64,000 bases of DNA from an uncultured Granulosicoccaceae bacterium. Lineage in GTDB: Bacteria; Pseudomonadota; Gammaproteobacteria; Granulosicoccales; Granulosicoccaceae. The translations under genes and the position numbers were made by a program. How positions within the stretch are numbered: the stretch's first letter is position 1; each line of letters begins with the position of its first letter. Under the pieces are notes generated by a model. It did not search any database and was not told the origin of the DNA. It saw only the letters and a program-made list of their open reading frames with translations. The DNA is taken from the NCBI GenBank assembly GCA_938007995.1, contig CALLLW010000040.1, forward strand, positions 62,001-126,000, written 5' to 3'. Shown here piece after piece: positions 36,913 through 46,957 of this stretch.

Positions 36913-36941
36913 TATGACCGCCACATGTACCGGTAAGTTCA
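36913..36941 (-). promoter_or_regulatory. Probable sigma-E-dependent promoter of rpoE
   Basis: On the minus strand TGAACTT (36941-36935) stands 16 bases before GTCATA (36918-36913). The known sigma-E consensus is GGAACTT, 15-19 bases, then GTCTAA. The -35 box agrees at six of seven positions and the spacing is right. It lies about 33-61 bases before the rpoE ATG, so autoregulation is likely. Confidence 0.65.
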
Positions 36942-37035
36942 GGAAAGTATTCATACTTTTATCGTTATTACTTGTAGACTGATTCCAGATACTTGAAGTA
37001 TGCCCGTTTTTAGCAGGCTCGGGGAAGCAGGTTGA

Positions 37036-37584
37036 TCAATCGAAATGCATGATAAAATGTGCGCGATAGTGCAATAGCTCGTCAATTGAGTCTTTTATAT
37101 CGCTCAACGCCAGATGTTTGGACTGTTTGACGAACCCCTGCGATACCTGCGGTGCCCAGCGCTGCGCCAGTATCTTTAGCGTACTGACATCAAGATTGCG
37201 GTAGTGAAAGTACGTCTCGAGCTCAGGCAGGTGGCGGGCCATAAACCGACGATCCTGACATATGCTGTTGCCACACATCGGGCTGACCCCTGCCGGAACC
37301 CAATCAGCCAGAAACTCAATGGTTGCCTTTTCAGCGTCTGACTCACTATATTCACTGGCTTTGACTCTATCGACCAGACCGGATGACGTATGGTGCGACG
37401 TATTCCATTCGTCCATCCCGGAAAGCACATCAATCGACTGGCTGATCGCCATCACCGGCCCCTCGGCCAGAATTTCAAGACTGGAATCAGTAACGATAGT
37501 GGCTATTTCAATGACCCGGTCCTGCTCCGGGTCCAGCCCCGTCATCTCCAGATCGATCCAAATCAGATTTTCCCGACTCACCAT
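37036..37584 (-). CDS. orn: Oligoribonuclease
   Basis: Orn degrades two- to five-nucleotide RNAs, and pGpG from cyclic-di-GMP breakdown, to mononucleotides. From ATG 37584 the product is 182 residues beginning [20 protein letters not shown], matching the family start; a GTG four codons earlier is possible. The DEDDh exonuclease residues are in place: Asp/Glu in WIDLEMTG, then [13 protein letters not shown] with the second Asp pair, and the C-terminal [13 protein letters not shown]. It is divergent from rsgA, a neighbour pair common in gammaproteobacteria. Confidence 0.96.
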   Translation of the reverse strand: MVSRENLIWIDLEMTGLDPEQDRVIEIATIVTDSSLEILAEGPVMAISQSIDVLSGMDEWNTSHHTSSGLVDRVKASEYSESDAEKATIEFLADWVPAGVSPMCGNSICQDRRFMARHLPELETYFHYRNLDVSTLKILAQRWAPQVSQGFVKQSKHLALSDIKDSIDELLHYRAHFIMHFD

Positions 37585-37714
37585 TGTTTTTGCCACTCAG
37601 CCACCCGCTGCCATTTGTTCAACATTGCAGGGTACAATGGTAGCCGCAAAGCGCAAAAATTGCAGAGAACATAATGCCTGAAAACACTCGCACAACACCC
37701 GATACCCACGAGCC

Positions 37715-38632
37715 TTGTCATTGAGCGGCGATTCTTCGATTCCTCAATCCAGCACCGACAAACCTGCCCGGGTTATCGCTAATCTCGGCACAGAGCTGCT
37801 CATTCAGACCGACTGTGGCAAAAAGCTTAATGCCTCCGCAAAAAAGAATCTCGGCCTGCTCGTTACCGGCGATCTGGTGACATGGCAGACAGATGGCTAC
37901 GGCAACACGCGCGTTACCGAATCACTGAAACGCACAGGTACACTGGCGAGAACCGATCGGCGCGGCAAGGCAAAACCGATTGCAACCAATGTGAGCCAGG
38001 TGATTGTGGTGACAGCGCCGAGGCCCCCGTTTGATACATTGCTGATCGACCGTTACTGCGTTGCCGCCGCCGAGATCGGTGCCGAAATCGCAGTTGTTAT
38101 CAACAAAACGGATCTGTTAAACAGCGAGTCCGGCAACGCAGCGGACTCAATTGAGCAGCTTTACGGCAAGCTTGGTTATAAAGTTGCACGCTGTTGCGTC
38201 AAGCAAACGGGCGGGTTAGCCGCAGTTGCCAAGCTGCTCGATGAGCAGGTGTCAATCCTGGTGGGACAGTCCGGTGTTGGCAAGTCTTCCATTCTTAAGA
38301 ATCTCATGCCTCAACACGATATTAAAACCGGTGACTTGTCAGACAACTCCGGCCTTGGTCGGCACACAACCACCGTCACCAACTGGTATCCGTTGCCAAA
38401 CAACGGCGCGATAATCGATTCGCCTGGAGTCAGACTATTCTCTCTGGAGCATCTTGACTCAGTCAACATTCAGGCGGGCTTTCGTGAAATTGCCGACCAC
38501 GCCACTCGCTGCAAGTTCAACAACTGCACCCATCAACACGAACCTGAGTGTGCCGTGCTCACAGCACTGACGAACGGTGCAATACACCCTGACCGCTACG
38601 AACATTTTCTGCAACTACTCAACAGCGAGTAG
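37715..38632 (+). CDS. rsgA: Small ribosomal subunit biogenesis GTPase RsgA
   Basis: RsgA is a circularly permuted GTPase that helps to mature the 30S subunit. The 305 residues have an OB-fold N-terminus (RVIANLGTELLIQTDCGKKL), then G motifs in permuted order: NKTDLL (G4), VGQSGVGKSSIL (G1), the LGRHTTT switch and DSPGVRLF (G3). A C-terminal zinc site (CKFNNCTHQHEPEC) follows. The frame opens at TTG 37715, with another TTG two codons later and no in-frame ATG. A 16-codon ATG frame (37674-37724) runs across the start in a different frame. Confidence 0.94.
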   Translation: MSLSGDSSIPQSSTDKPARVIANLGTELLIQTDCGKKLNASAKKNLGLLVTGDLVTWQTDGYGNTRVTESLKRTGTLARTDRRGKAKPIATNVSQVIVVTAPRPPFDTLLIDRYCVAAAEIGAEIAVVINKTDLLNSESGNAADSIEQLYGKLGYKVARCCVKQTGGLAAVAKLLDEQVSILVGQSGVGKSSILKNLMPQHDIKTGDLSDNSGLGRHTTTVTNWYPLPNNGAIIDSPGVRLFSLEHLDSVNIQAGFREIADHATRCKFNNCTHQHEPECAVLTALTNGAIHPDRYEHFLQLLNSE

Positions 38633-38797
38633 CTTAACTCTGCCAAAGACCATCAGTACAAAATGGTTTATACTTTAGCGCTTTGCATTACGATTCAAAG
38701 CCAGTAGTCAAACCAGACTGCTCGTCAACGATCACAAGACCTGACCCGCTGGCAGTCTTGTATTTTCCCGAATTCACTAAACTCACAGTGAGCTTGC

Positions 38798-41038
38798 ATG
38801 CCTGACTCAACCAAAATTATCTACACCAACACTGACGAAGCCCCTGCACTGGCAACCTACTCGTTGCTGCCTATCGTGCGCAGCTTCCTCACTCCAGCTG
38901 GCGTGGCGATTGATACCGCAGACATCTCGCTCGCCGCAAGAACACTGAGCGCGTTCAATGATCTGCTACCCGAAAATCAGCGAGTGGAAGACGCATTGCA
39001 CAACCTCGGTGAACTGGCGAAAACCCCTGCAGCCAATATTGTAAAACTTCCAAATATCAGCGCATCAGTACCGCAGCTAAAAGGCGCTATCGCAGAGCTT
39101 CAGTCAAGTGGCTATAGCATCCCCGACTACCCTGATAATCCTGAAACCGAACAGGAACACGATGCTCGAGCCAGGTTCGATAAAGTCAAAGGCAGCGCTG
39201 TTAATCCGGTACTGCGCGAAGGCAACTCTGACAGACGCGCCCCTGCAGCGGTCAAAAACTACGCAAAGATAAACCCGCACGCGATGGGCGCCTGGTCTGC
39301 CGATTCACAAACCTCAGTCACTACCATGAGCAGTGGTGATTTCAAATCGAATGAGAAGTCAGTAACCATAGATAAAGAAGATGTACTGAGCGTTGTGCAC
39401 ATTGACAGCAACGGTAATGAGACCGTTTTAAAAGATTCCATTCCGGTGCTTGCTGATGAAATTGTCGACGCCACCTTCATGAGTCACAAAGCACTGGTCA
39501 GCTTTCTTGAACAGCAAATCAAAGCAGCTAACGAGCAGGATGTTCTTTTTTCACTGCACATGAAAGCCACCATGATGAAAGTCTCTGATCCGATCATCTT
39601 CGGTACTGCTGTTGAAGTCTTTTTTGCGGACCTTTTCAAAAAGCACGGCACAGCGCTTAAAGAAGCTGGCGCCAACGTCAGAAACGGTTTTGGTAATCTG
39701 CTCAGCAGCCTTGCTAACCTGCCAGACAGTACGCGCGAGGAAATTGAAAAAGACATCGCAGCTACCTACGAGGCGCGACCAGACCTAGCAATGGTTAACT
39801 CGGATAAAGGCATCACTAACCTGCACGTACCGAGTGATGTCATCATTGATGCGTCAATGCCCGCTATGATCAGAAGCTCCGGCAAGATGTGGAATAAAGC
39901 CGGCCAGCAGCAGGACACCATGGCCGTCATTCCAGACAGCAGCTACGCCGACTTATACACACGTTCAATTCAGTTCCACAAAGACCACGGCGCATTTGAT
40001 CCCACCACCATGGGCACCTGCCCTAACGTCGGGCTGATGGCCCAAAAAGCCGAAGAATACGGATCTCACGACAAAACTTTCGAAATATCTTCTGACGGTA
40101 AAGTACAACTAAGAAACTCAGCCGGCGACGTGCTTATTGAACATCAGGTTGAAGCCGGTGATATCTGGCGGTCCTGTCAGGTCAAAGATGCACCAATCAG
40201 AGATTGGGTAAAACTTGCAGTCAGTCGTGCAACAGTCACTGGTTGGCCTGCCGTTTTCTGGCTCGATAAAAACCGCGCTCACGATGCCGAGTTAATCAAA
40301 AAGGTTGAGCTTTACCTTAAAGATCACGACACCGCCTCACTTGACATCAAAATAATGTCTGTTGGTGACGCCACCGACTACACACTTGATCGAATCAAAA
40401 ATGGCGATAACACTATTTCAGTCACTGGCAATGTATTGCGCGACTATCTCACTGATCTCTTTCCAATATTGGAACTCGGCACCAGTGCAAAAATGCTTTC
40501 TATCGTGCCGTTGATGAACGGCGGGGGATTGTTCGAAACAGGTGCAGGTGGCTCCGCTCCCAAGCACGTTGAACAACTGCTTGAAGAAAATCACCTGCGA
40601 TGGGATTCCCTGGGTGAGTTCCTCGCATTGGCTGTATCGCTTGAACATCTATCGGAAGTAAACGGCAACAAAACAGCCGCTATCCTGGGCAATGCTTTAG
40701 ACACAGCCACAGAAAAGCTGCTGACCAATCGCAAGTCGCCATCAAGAAAAGTCGGTGAGCTTGATACTCGCGGCAGCCATTTTTATCTATCACTGTACTG
40801 GGCAGAAGCTATAGCAGCACAAACTGACGACAGCGCTCTGGCAGACCGCTTCGCGCCACTGGCTGAGGCACTGGCAGCAGACGAAGATAAAATTGTCGAT
40901 GAACTCAACAGTGTACAGGGTAGCGCTGTTGACATTGGCGGGTACTATTACCCTGATGAAGATAAGTGCGCTGCTGCAATGCGACCGAGCAAAACATTAA
41001 ACAGTCATCTTGACAGTTTTGCTGCGGCATCTACCTGA
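38798..41038 (+). CDS. icd: Monomeric NADP-dependent isocitrate dehydrogenase
   Basis: This is the large single-chain isocitrate dehydrogenase (IcdII type), not the common homodimeric enzyme. It oxidatively decarboxylates isocitrate to 2-oxoglutarate in the citric acid cycle. The 746-residue length is typical (about 740). The protein begins with [22 protein letters not shown] and carries [56 protein letters not shown] and the C-terminal [13 protein letters not shown], all hallmarks of this form. It stands alone between rsgA and a convergent sensor kinase gene. Confidence 0.96.
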   Translation: MPDSTKIIYTNTDEAPALATYSLLPIVRSFLTPAGVAIDTADISLAARTLSAFNDLLPENQRVEDALHNLGELAKTPAANIVKLPNISASVPQLKGAIAELQSSGYSIPDYPDNPETEQEHDARARFDKVKGSAVNPVLREGNSDRRAPAAVKNYAKINPHAMGAWSADSQTSVTTMSSGDFKSNEKSVTIDKEDVLSVVHIDSNGNETVLKDSIPVLADEIVDATFMSHKALVSFLEQQIKAANEQDVLFSLHMKATMMKVSDPIIFGTAVEVFFADLFKKHGTALKEAGANVRNGFGNLLSSLANLPDSTREEIEKDIAATYEARPDLAMVNSDKGITNLHVPSDVIIDASMPAMIRSSGKMWNKAGQQQDTMAVIPDSSYADLYTRSIQFHKDHGAFDPTTMGTCPNVGLMAQKAEEYGSHDKTFEISSDGKVQLRNSAGDVLIEHQVEAGDIWRSCQVKDAPIRDWVKLAVSRATVTGWPAVFWLDKNRAHDAELIKKVELYLKDHDTASLDIKIMSVGDATDYTLDRIKNGDNTISVTGNVLRDYLTDLFPILELGTSAKMLSIVPLMNGGGLFETGAGGSAPKHVEQLLEENHLRWDSLGEFLALAVSLEHLSEVNGNKTAAILGNALDTATEKLLTNRKSPSRKVGELDTRGSHFYLSLYWAEAIAAQTDDSALADRFAPLAEALAADEDKIVDELNSVQGSAVDIGGYYYPDEDKCAAAMRPSKTLNSHLDSFAAAST

Positions 41039-41069
41039 CACAGTGCATAAGTAAATGCTTTAAACAGCT

Positions 41070-43181
41070 CTAAACGGCTTCCCGGTACAAAGGGAAGTCG
41101 ATACTAAACCGCACAGCTTCTTTACCGTGCACATCATGCGCGCTGCAGGTGGCACCATGATAATCTGCGATCAGCTTGACTATATGCAAGCCAAAACCCA
41201 TGTGCGGTTGATCGTCGCGGTTATTGCGAATACTGACCATAGGTTCAAATAACTCAGCAGCCGGCAAGGCAAGCCGGCTACCGGCATTTTCAATCTCTAT
41301 AGCCACGCCGGATGCTGTTTTAGCGAGGCACAGTTGTATTACGCTGTTGTTGTAACTGAAATCAACCGCGTTCGCCATCAGTTTATCGAGCATCTGGTGC
41401 AGCAGCTCCAGAGATACGTTTGCTTTAGCTTGTGTTACACGCTCATCTATTTTCAATACAACTGACCTGTCCGGGTAAAGGCTGTCATAGACTTCCGCCG
41501 CTATCCGGATCCAGTCACGCAGATCAACCACTTCTTTAGTTGATCGTTGTATGGTTTGCTCAACGCTACTTGCCTCAGACAAATTTCTGATCAAACGCTG
41601 CAATCGCGCAGTACCCAACTCTGCACGCGTTAGCGCATCACTGGTATGTGTATCCACACGGGTTTTGTCTATACCCTCAAGTGAGGTTGCAACCACACTG
41701 AGCGGTGTACGCAGCTCGTGTGACAAGCGTGAGCCAAGAGACTGCAAATAATTGGTGTAGCCGTCCATGCGGGACATAATCGTGTGAAAGCTACGCGACA
41801 GATCACCAATTTCATCAGGCGCAGTAGACTGCGGCACAACGCGAACAACAACTCCTTCTCCGGAGACAGAATGCTCTACCACATCACGAAGCTTCTTTAC
41901 CCGCCACGATACCAGTGTCGCAAACCCGATTAATACCAGAGCAATCAATGAGACTGCCAATCCAAATATTTTTACCAGCCTGAGCATGGCTGTTTCGGTA
42001 AAGGTCGTTAACGCGACTCTTGGTTGTTGCACCAAAAGATAGCCGAGCAGATTATCGTCTTTAGTCAGGTTAACTACCGATGTGTAAAATATCCTCTGAT
42101 ATTGATCTTTTAAAAACCTGCCATCATCAGCAAGCAGCGGAAACAACTCAAACTCGGCAAACTCCATTTTACCGTCTGCGATCTCGGGTAACTTTTGCGT
42201 CTCCACATTTTTAGCTAATGACCACACAATGAACCGATGCAACACCGCATCTAAAATACTATTGTCTGACGGTTCGAAGTCACGCACTTCAGCATCCGGC
42301 AGACGTCTGTCTGCATCTGCCAACAACCAACCCTGACCATCAAATACCCGCAAACGCATTCCGGGCTCGGTATATTCAGCCAATACACCGGTGAGGTTTT
42401 CATCAATCACCTGCAGTTGACCAATATCATCAGGCTCATCCGGATCGAACATACCGGTCCAGCGTTGCACGTTACCGGTACTATCAACATCAATCAGACT
42501 CAAACCAAATCTGCGGTCTTCAGGCACCGGGATACGCACTTCAATATGATAGCCCCCGGATGACTCTACCAAAGAGGCTCTGTAGTCTGCAGCAATTCTG
42601 ATAGGCCGTACCCCGTCTTTAACTTCGCCGAGGTATCGTCCTATTTCAATACCGGGTGCCTCCCATCTGAAGGTATAACGACGAATACTGCCATCAGTAC
42701 CCGGCACTCTTATGATCAGCTGATCACCCGTGGCTATGCGGTTACTTGATGAGTTGTGGTAGCTAATCTGCTGATCTGTAACACGAATAAACAAATACAG
42801 GAACCGCTGCCTGACGGCTGCATTAACAACAAAAGAACTTGCGCGATTTATATCTTCTGCCGCAACTGCAATTTTGTTCATCGGGTAGTCAAATTTACGC
42901 GCCCCGAGCTCAAACGCCGACCAGTCATCGGCATAGCCATCAATAAGAATTTCGTTGTTCAGCCTGCCAGCCAGCAGTGTTTTAGATGCGGGTCTAACTC
43001 GAACACCACGATCAGTCAGCATGTCCCTGACCTGATCTGCCACCGCCCCTGCCTGTACACGCGACTGTTTTAATTGTTCATCACGCAGATTACGATCAAG
43101 CTCACCGACGAACAAAAACACCGTCCACGGCAATACCAGCAAAGACAGACAAACAACGGCAAGTTGAACACGAAGATTCAC
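41070..43181 (-). CDS. Sensor histidine kinase, proteobacterial dedicated-sortase type
   Basis: The 703-residue kinase has a membrane helix at about 6-25 and a periplasmic sensor of 380 residues. The sensor contains a stretch resembling a family-9 carbohydrate-binding-like domain (LIDGYADDWSAFELG, GDQLIIRVPG, YHIEVRIPVPEDRRFGLSLID). A second membrane helix lies near 405-427, followed by a HAMP-like linker, the H-box SHELRTPLS with His near 486, and an ATP-binding domain with LMANAVDFS and GFGLHIVKLI. The sensor architecture is that of the kinase of the proteobacterial dedicated sortase system (PdsS). No sortase or target gene is visible here. The kinase and its regulator (five bases away) form an operon. 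Confidence 0.75.
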   Translation of the reverse strand: MNLRVQLAVVCLSLLVLPWTVFLFVGELDRNLRDEQLKQSRVQAGAVADQVRDMLTDRGVRVRPASKTLLAGRLNNEILIDGYADDWSAFELGARKFDYPMNKIAVAAEDINRASSFVVNAAVRQRFLYLFIRVTDQQISYHNSSSNRIATGDQLIIRVPGTDGSIRRYTFRWEAPGIEIGRYLGEVKDGVRPIRIAADYRASLVESSGGYHIEVRIPVPEDRRFGLSLIDVDSTGNVQRWTGMFDPDEPDDIGQLQVIDENLTGVLAEYTEPGMRLRVFDGQGWLLADADRRLPDAEVRDFEPSDNSILDAVLHRFIVWSLAKNVETQKLPEIADGKMEFAEFELFPLLADDGRFLKDQYQRIFYTSVVNLTKDDNLLGYLLVQQPRVALTTFTETAMLRLVKIFGLAVSLIALVLIGFATLVSWRVKKLRDVVEHSVSGEGVVVRVVPQSTAPDEIGDLSRSFHTIMSRMDGYTNYLQSLGSRLSHELRTPLSVVATSLEGIDKTRVDTHTSDALTRAELGTARLQRLIRNLSEASSVEQTIQRSTKEVVDLRDWIRIAAEVYDSLYPDRSVVLKIDERVTQAKANVSLELLHQMLDKLMANAVDFSYNNSVIQLCLAKTASGVAIEIENAGSRLALPAAELFEPMVSIRNNRDDQPHMGFGLHIVKLIADYHGATCSAHDVHGKEAVRFSIDFPLYREAV

Positions 43182-43185
43182 AGCG

Positions 43186-43881
43186 TCAACCGGCGGCCAG
43201 CCACCGATAGCCCATTCCGTAAGCCGTTTCTATTTGATCGAACTGACCATCAACGGCTAAAAACTTACGCCGGATTCTTTTTACATGCGAAGTCACTGTT
43301 GCATCATCCAGTACCACGCTGGCGGCATCCATCAGCTGCTGTCGTGTTTTCACATGCCCGGGATGCAACGCCAGTGAATGGACCATCCACAACTCGGTCA
43401 CAGAAAGCGCTACCGGTATGTTAGCCCAGGTAGCTGCCATGCGCTTCATATCAAGCTGCAGCTTACCCGTATTGACAATGTCTTCCGGTAAATCCGGCTG
43501 ATTATGTGCATCCACTCTTCTGAACAGCGCAACAACTCGGGCAACCAGATGTGCGAGGCTGATATCTTTGGTTAGATAATCATCCGCACCAAGACGCAAG
43601 CCCGAGATTGTATCGAGCTCTGAATCAAGTGCGGTGAGAAAAACTATGGGCAGCACCGGCGCCATGGCACGCAGCTGGCGGCACAATTCAAAACCACCTT
43701 CTACTTCATCTCCTAATCCAACATCGATAATTGCAAGATCGGGAAGCTGATTCTCAAAAGCTGTCAGCGCCTCAGGCCGGTTGCTGTAAACAGACACCTG
43801 AAATCCGTGACGCTCCAGTGCCTCACGATAATTTACCTGCAGTGATGGTTCGTCTTCAACCAGCGCGACCTTCTTTACCAT
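43186..43881 (-). CDS. Response regulator, proteobacterial dedicated-sortase type
   Basis: The 231-residue protein has a receiver domain (Glu9-Asp10, phospho-acceptor Asp53 in AIIDVGLGDE, the LTALD switch, and TKDI). It also has an OmpR-type winged-helix output domain (LSVTELWMVHSLALHPGHVKTRQQLMDAA, VTSHVKRIRRKFLAVD, ETAYGMGYRWLA). It is encoded directly before the histidine kinase gene. The receiver includes the inserted acidic stretch GLGDEVEGGFELC characteristic of the dedicated-sortase regulator family (PdsR). The regulon is unknown. Confidence 0.78.
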   Translation of the reverse strand: MVKKVALVEDEPSLQVNYREALERHGFQVSVYSNRPEALTAFENQLPDLAIIDVGLGDEVEGGFELCRQLRAMAPVLPIVFLTALDSELDTISGLRLGADDYLTKDISLAHLVARVVALFRRVDAHNQPDLPEDIVNTGKLQLDMKRMAATWANIPVALSVTELWMVHSLALHPGHVKTRQQLMDAASVVLDDATVTSHVKRIRRKFLAVDGQFDQIETAYGMGYRWLAAG

Positions 43882-43954
43882 GTTATCTGTAAACCGGATC
43901 GGTGCTTATTGAGCAGGTGCGAGTTTGACTCATATCCAACAATCAGCAAAACGA

Positions 43955-44719
43955 CTATCTTGGCGCCATACGTATCGCGCCATCCATCCGAATCACCTCA
44001 CCGTTGAGTAGTTGATTGCGGCAAATCTCGGTGACCAGTGACGCAAATTCTGCAGGATAACCAAGCCGTTTCGGGAACGGCACCTGCCCTGCCAGACTTT
44101 GCTGCGCTTCTTCCGGCAAACCCAGCAACAGCGGAGTGCCCATCAGGCCCGGAGCAATTGCCATGGTGCGGATACCAAAGCTTGCAAACTCTCTGGCGGC
44201 GACCAGGTTCAACGCTACAATACCACCCTTTGAAGCACTGTAAGCCGCCTGCCCGATCTGGCCATCATACGCCGCCACGGAAGCCGTGTTAACGATCACC
44301 CCGCGCTCACCATCATCGTCTAACACCTCTGCCGGAATCAACGCTTCGGCGAACAATCGCATCATGTTGTAGGTACCGACCAAATTGATATCGATGACCC
44401 GCTTGAAGTCTGCCAGCGGACTGGCCCCCTCACGACCCACAATTCGCTGCGGTGGCGCAATACCCGCGCAGTTAACCAGCACACGCGCCACACCGTGCCG
44501 CTCCCGGGCAGAAGCCAGAGCAGCCGAGACCGACTCTTCATCAGTGACATCACACAACAAGCCCAAAGCGCCAGTCTGATCTTCGATATCCTTGATTGCC
44601 TGCTGATTGACATCCAGGGCCGCCACCTGCATACCCTGCTCGCGCAAGCTCTGTACGGTTGCCGCACCCAGTCCTGAACCTCCACCCGTCACAACGGCTG
44701 CTAATCCGGATACATTCAT
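43955..44719 (-). CDS. Short-chain dehydrogenase, 3-hydroxyacyl-CoA dehydrogenase-like
   Basis: From ATG 44719, preceded by an AGGAA ribosome site, the product has 254 residues. It has the cofactor loop TGGGSGLG at 11-18, Asp in LDVNQQAI (NAD preference), NCAGIAPP, the Ser of NTASVAAYDGQIGQ, and YSASKGG with the catalytic Tyr and Lys. The sequence resembles type-II 3-hydroxyacyl-CoA dehydrogenases (HSD17B10-like), which act on short branched acyl-CoAs, or other hydroxysteroid-type enzymes. It is divergent from an ETF-ubiquinone oxidoreductase gene, so a role in acyl-CoA oxidation fits, but the substrate is inferred. Confidence 0.82.
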   Translation of the reverse strand: MNVSGLAAVVTGGGSGLGAATVQSLREQGMQVAALDVNQQAIKDIEDQTGALGLLCDVTDEESVSAALASARERHGVARVLVNCAGIAPPQRIVGREGASPLADFKRVIDINLVGTYNMMRLFAEALIPAEVLDDDGERGVIVNTASVAAYDGQIGQAAYSASKGGIVALNLVAAREFASFGIRTMAIAPGLMGTPLLLGLPEEAQQSLAGQVPFPKRLGYPAEFASLVTEICRNQLLNGEVIRMDGAIRMAPR

Positions 44720-44919
44720 TAGTGATTCCTGTGTGTGGTTAACCGCGGAGATGCATTGAGTTTTACTGGCCACAACTGCGGCCGATACATCGGTGGATTA
44801 TTATAAATCGGTGACCGCTGACGTTGGAAATATTATACTCAGTCAGTCGGCGGAATGACTTTCATCGTCAGCATACTAACGCAGTCTTTAATCAGCAGAC
44901 TTGAACCGGAGCCAGCACC

Positions 44920-46581
44920 TTGGAAACAGAACGCGAATCGATGGAATTTGACGTTGTCATCGTCGGCGGTGGTCCTGCCGGTCTGGCAACAGCCTGCCGC
45001 CTGATGCAAATGGCGGCCGAGAACGAAACCGAACTCTCAGTCGTGCTGCTCGAAAAAGGCTCTGAAGTCGGCGCACACATCTTATCCGGGGCCATCCTTG
45101 AGCCAAGAGCGTTAAATGAACTATTCCCGGACTGGAAAGAAAAAGGCGCACCGCTGCATACTGAAGTCACCGGCGATGAAATGCATTTTTACACCGGCAT
45201 GGAAAAATCGATCAAAGTGCCGAACTTTATGATCCCCAAGCCCATGCACAACGACGGCAACTATATTGTCAGCCTTGGTAACGTTGCACGCTGGATGGGT
45301 GAACAGGCAGAAGCACTGGGCGTTGAGATATTCCCGGGCTTTGCCGCCGCAGAAATTCTCTATAACGACGACGGCAGTGTTGCAGGTGTTGCCACCGGTG
45401 ATATGGGTATTGGTAAAGACGGCAAAAAGAAAGACAGTTACGAACCCGGCATGGAACTGCGTGCTAAATACACCGTATTCGCAGAAGGATGCCGCGGCCA
45501 CCTTGGCAAACAGTTAATCTCAAAGTTCAATCTTGATGAAGGCAAAAGCCCGCAACATTATGGCATCGGCTTAAAGGAACTCTGGAAAGTTGATAAAGAA
45601 AAGCATCAACCGGGTTTGGTAGTACATGGTGCAGGCTGGCCGCTGGGTGAAAGTGGCGCCACCGGTGGGTCGTTTGTTTACCATCTTGAAGATCAGCAGG
45701 TAGTGGTTGGCTTGATCGTAGACCTTAACTACAGCAACACTAACCTAAGCCCGTTTGATGAATTCCAGGTATTCAAACACCATAAATCAGTTAAAGAAGT
45801 ACTTGAAGGTGGTGAACGAATTTCCTACGGGGCCAGAGCGATTGTAAAAGGTGGCTTAAACTCGCTACCCAAAATGACCTTCCCCGGTGGTCTGGTAGTC
45901 GGATGTGATGCGGGCACATTAAACTTCTCAAAAATCAAAGGCAGCCACACCGCCATGAAGAGCGGCATGATCGCCGCCGAAACGCTTTTCGAAGAGTTTA
46001 AAACCGATGCAGAAAGCACCGGCAAAGAGCTCGATGCCTATACAAAGAATTTTGAAGAAAGCTGGCTGTATGACGAGCTATATAAATCTCGCAACTTCGG
46101 CCCTGCCATGCACAAGTTCGGCACTTATATCGGCGGTGCATTCAACTACATTGATCAAAATCTGCTTGGCGGAAAAATGCCGATCACCCTGAAAGATGGT
46201 ACCCCCGATCACGCAACCCTGAAGACCACAGAAGAAAGCCCCACCATCGAATACCCGCGCCCGGATGGCAAGATCAGTTTCGACAAACCCAGCTCCGTCT
46301 TTCTATCAAGCACCAACCACGAAGAAGACCAGCCAGCACACCTGACACTCGCCAACGCAGACATCCCGCTAGGCACCAACCTGCCCAAATGGAACGAACC
46401 CGCACAACGCTACTGCCCTGCCGGTGTATATGAAGTGGTGGAAAAAGCAGGCGAGAAACTATTTCAAATCAACGCGCAAAATTGCGTGCACTGCAAAACC
46501 TGCGATATCAAAGACCCGAGTCAGAATATTACCTGGGTTGTGCCTGAAGGTGGTGGCGGGCCAAATTATCCTAATATGTGA
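44920..46581 (+). CDS. Electron transfer flavoprotein-ubiquinone oxidoreductase
   Basis: ETF-QO passes electrons from ETF, reduced by acyl-CoA dehydrogenases, to ubiquinone at the inner membrane. The 553-residue protein starts METERESMEFDVVIVGGG, as in relatives, from TTG 44920 with GGAG upstream. The FAD motif GGGPAG is at 16-21. The 4Fe-4S ligands are Cys499, Cys522, Cys525 and Cys528 (CPAGVYEV and NCVHCKTCDIKDP), and the C-terminus ITWVVPEGGGGPNYPNM is the family's. The neighbouring short-chain dehydrogenase is consistent with fatty-acid or branched-chain catabolism. Confidence 0.96.
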   Translation: METERESMEFDVVIVGGGPAGLATACRLMQMAAENETELSVVLLEKGSEVGAHILSGAILEPRALNELFPDWKEKGAPLHTEVTGDEMHFYTGMEKSIKVPNFMIPKPMHNDGNYIVSLGNVARWMGEQAEALGVEIFPGFAAAEILYNDDGSVAGVATGDMGIGKDGKKKDSYEPGMELRAKYTVFAEGCRGHLGKQLISKFNLDEGKSPQHYGIGLKELWKVDKEKHQPGLVVHGAGWPLGESGATGGSFVYHLEDQQVVVGLIVDLNYSNTNLSPFDEFQVFKHHKSVKEVLEGGERISYGARAIVKGGLNSLPKMTFPGGLVVGCDAGTLNFSKIKGSHTAMKSGMIAAETLFEEFKTDAESTGKELDAYTKNFEESWLYDELYKSRNFGPAMHKFGTYIGGAFNYIDQNLLGGKMPITLKDGTPDHATLKTTEESPTIEYPRPDGKISFDKPSSVFLSSTNHEEDQPAHLTLANADIPLGTNLPKWNEPAQRYCPAGVYEVVEKAGEKLFQINAQNCVHCKTCDIKDPSQNITWVVPEGGGGPNYPNM

Positions 46582-46596
46582 GAGAAACGTATTGGT

Positions 46597-46626
46597 GCCT
46601 GTTGTTGACCTTGGTCAGCGACAGGC
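46597..46626. terminator. Long stem-loop after the ETF-QO gene
   Basis: GCCTGT pairs with ACAGGC and TGACC with GGTCA, with G-U pairs between them, giving about 14 paired positions and a tight loop. It begins 16 bases after the stop. No T-run follows, so it is a terminator-like structure rather than a canonical intrinsic terminator. Confidence 0.55.
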
Positions 46627-46957
46627 GATGATATACAGGTGGTGACCAACGCTAAGCTCCTGGACTAACAAAACCACAGTCAACCACATCGAGCATCAGG
46701 CCGCCTACGGCGCATGCATCAACCCATAACACGGTGCATTAGCAAAAAAATCGATCCTGCTCCCATAGGTGACACTGACCGTTCTCTCTCGGAACCGCCG
46801 TACAGAGCGAGAGACCTTGTAGTACTTTTGGCTTACTGATCCACTGGCTTGTAGAAGAGTCACTATTGCGGATACCACGTAGTGAACCCTCTATCACGCG
46901 GTGAAACAAACAGATATCTATAGCCTTGGCCTCAGTAGTAAGCTCGACAACAGTTTT

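Noticed and set aside
46785-46814. TCTCTCG/CGAGAGA inverted repeat as a named operator
   Set aside because: The arms are only seven bases and separated by 16; too weak to assign to any regulator.
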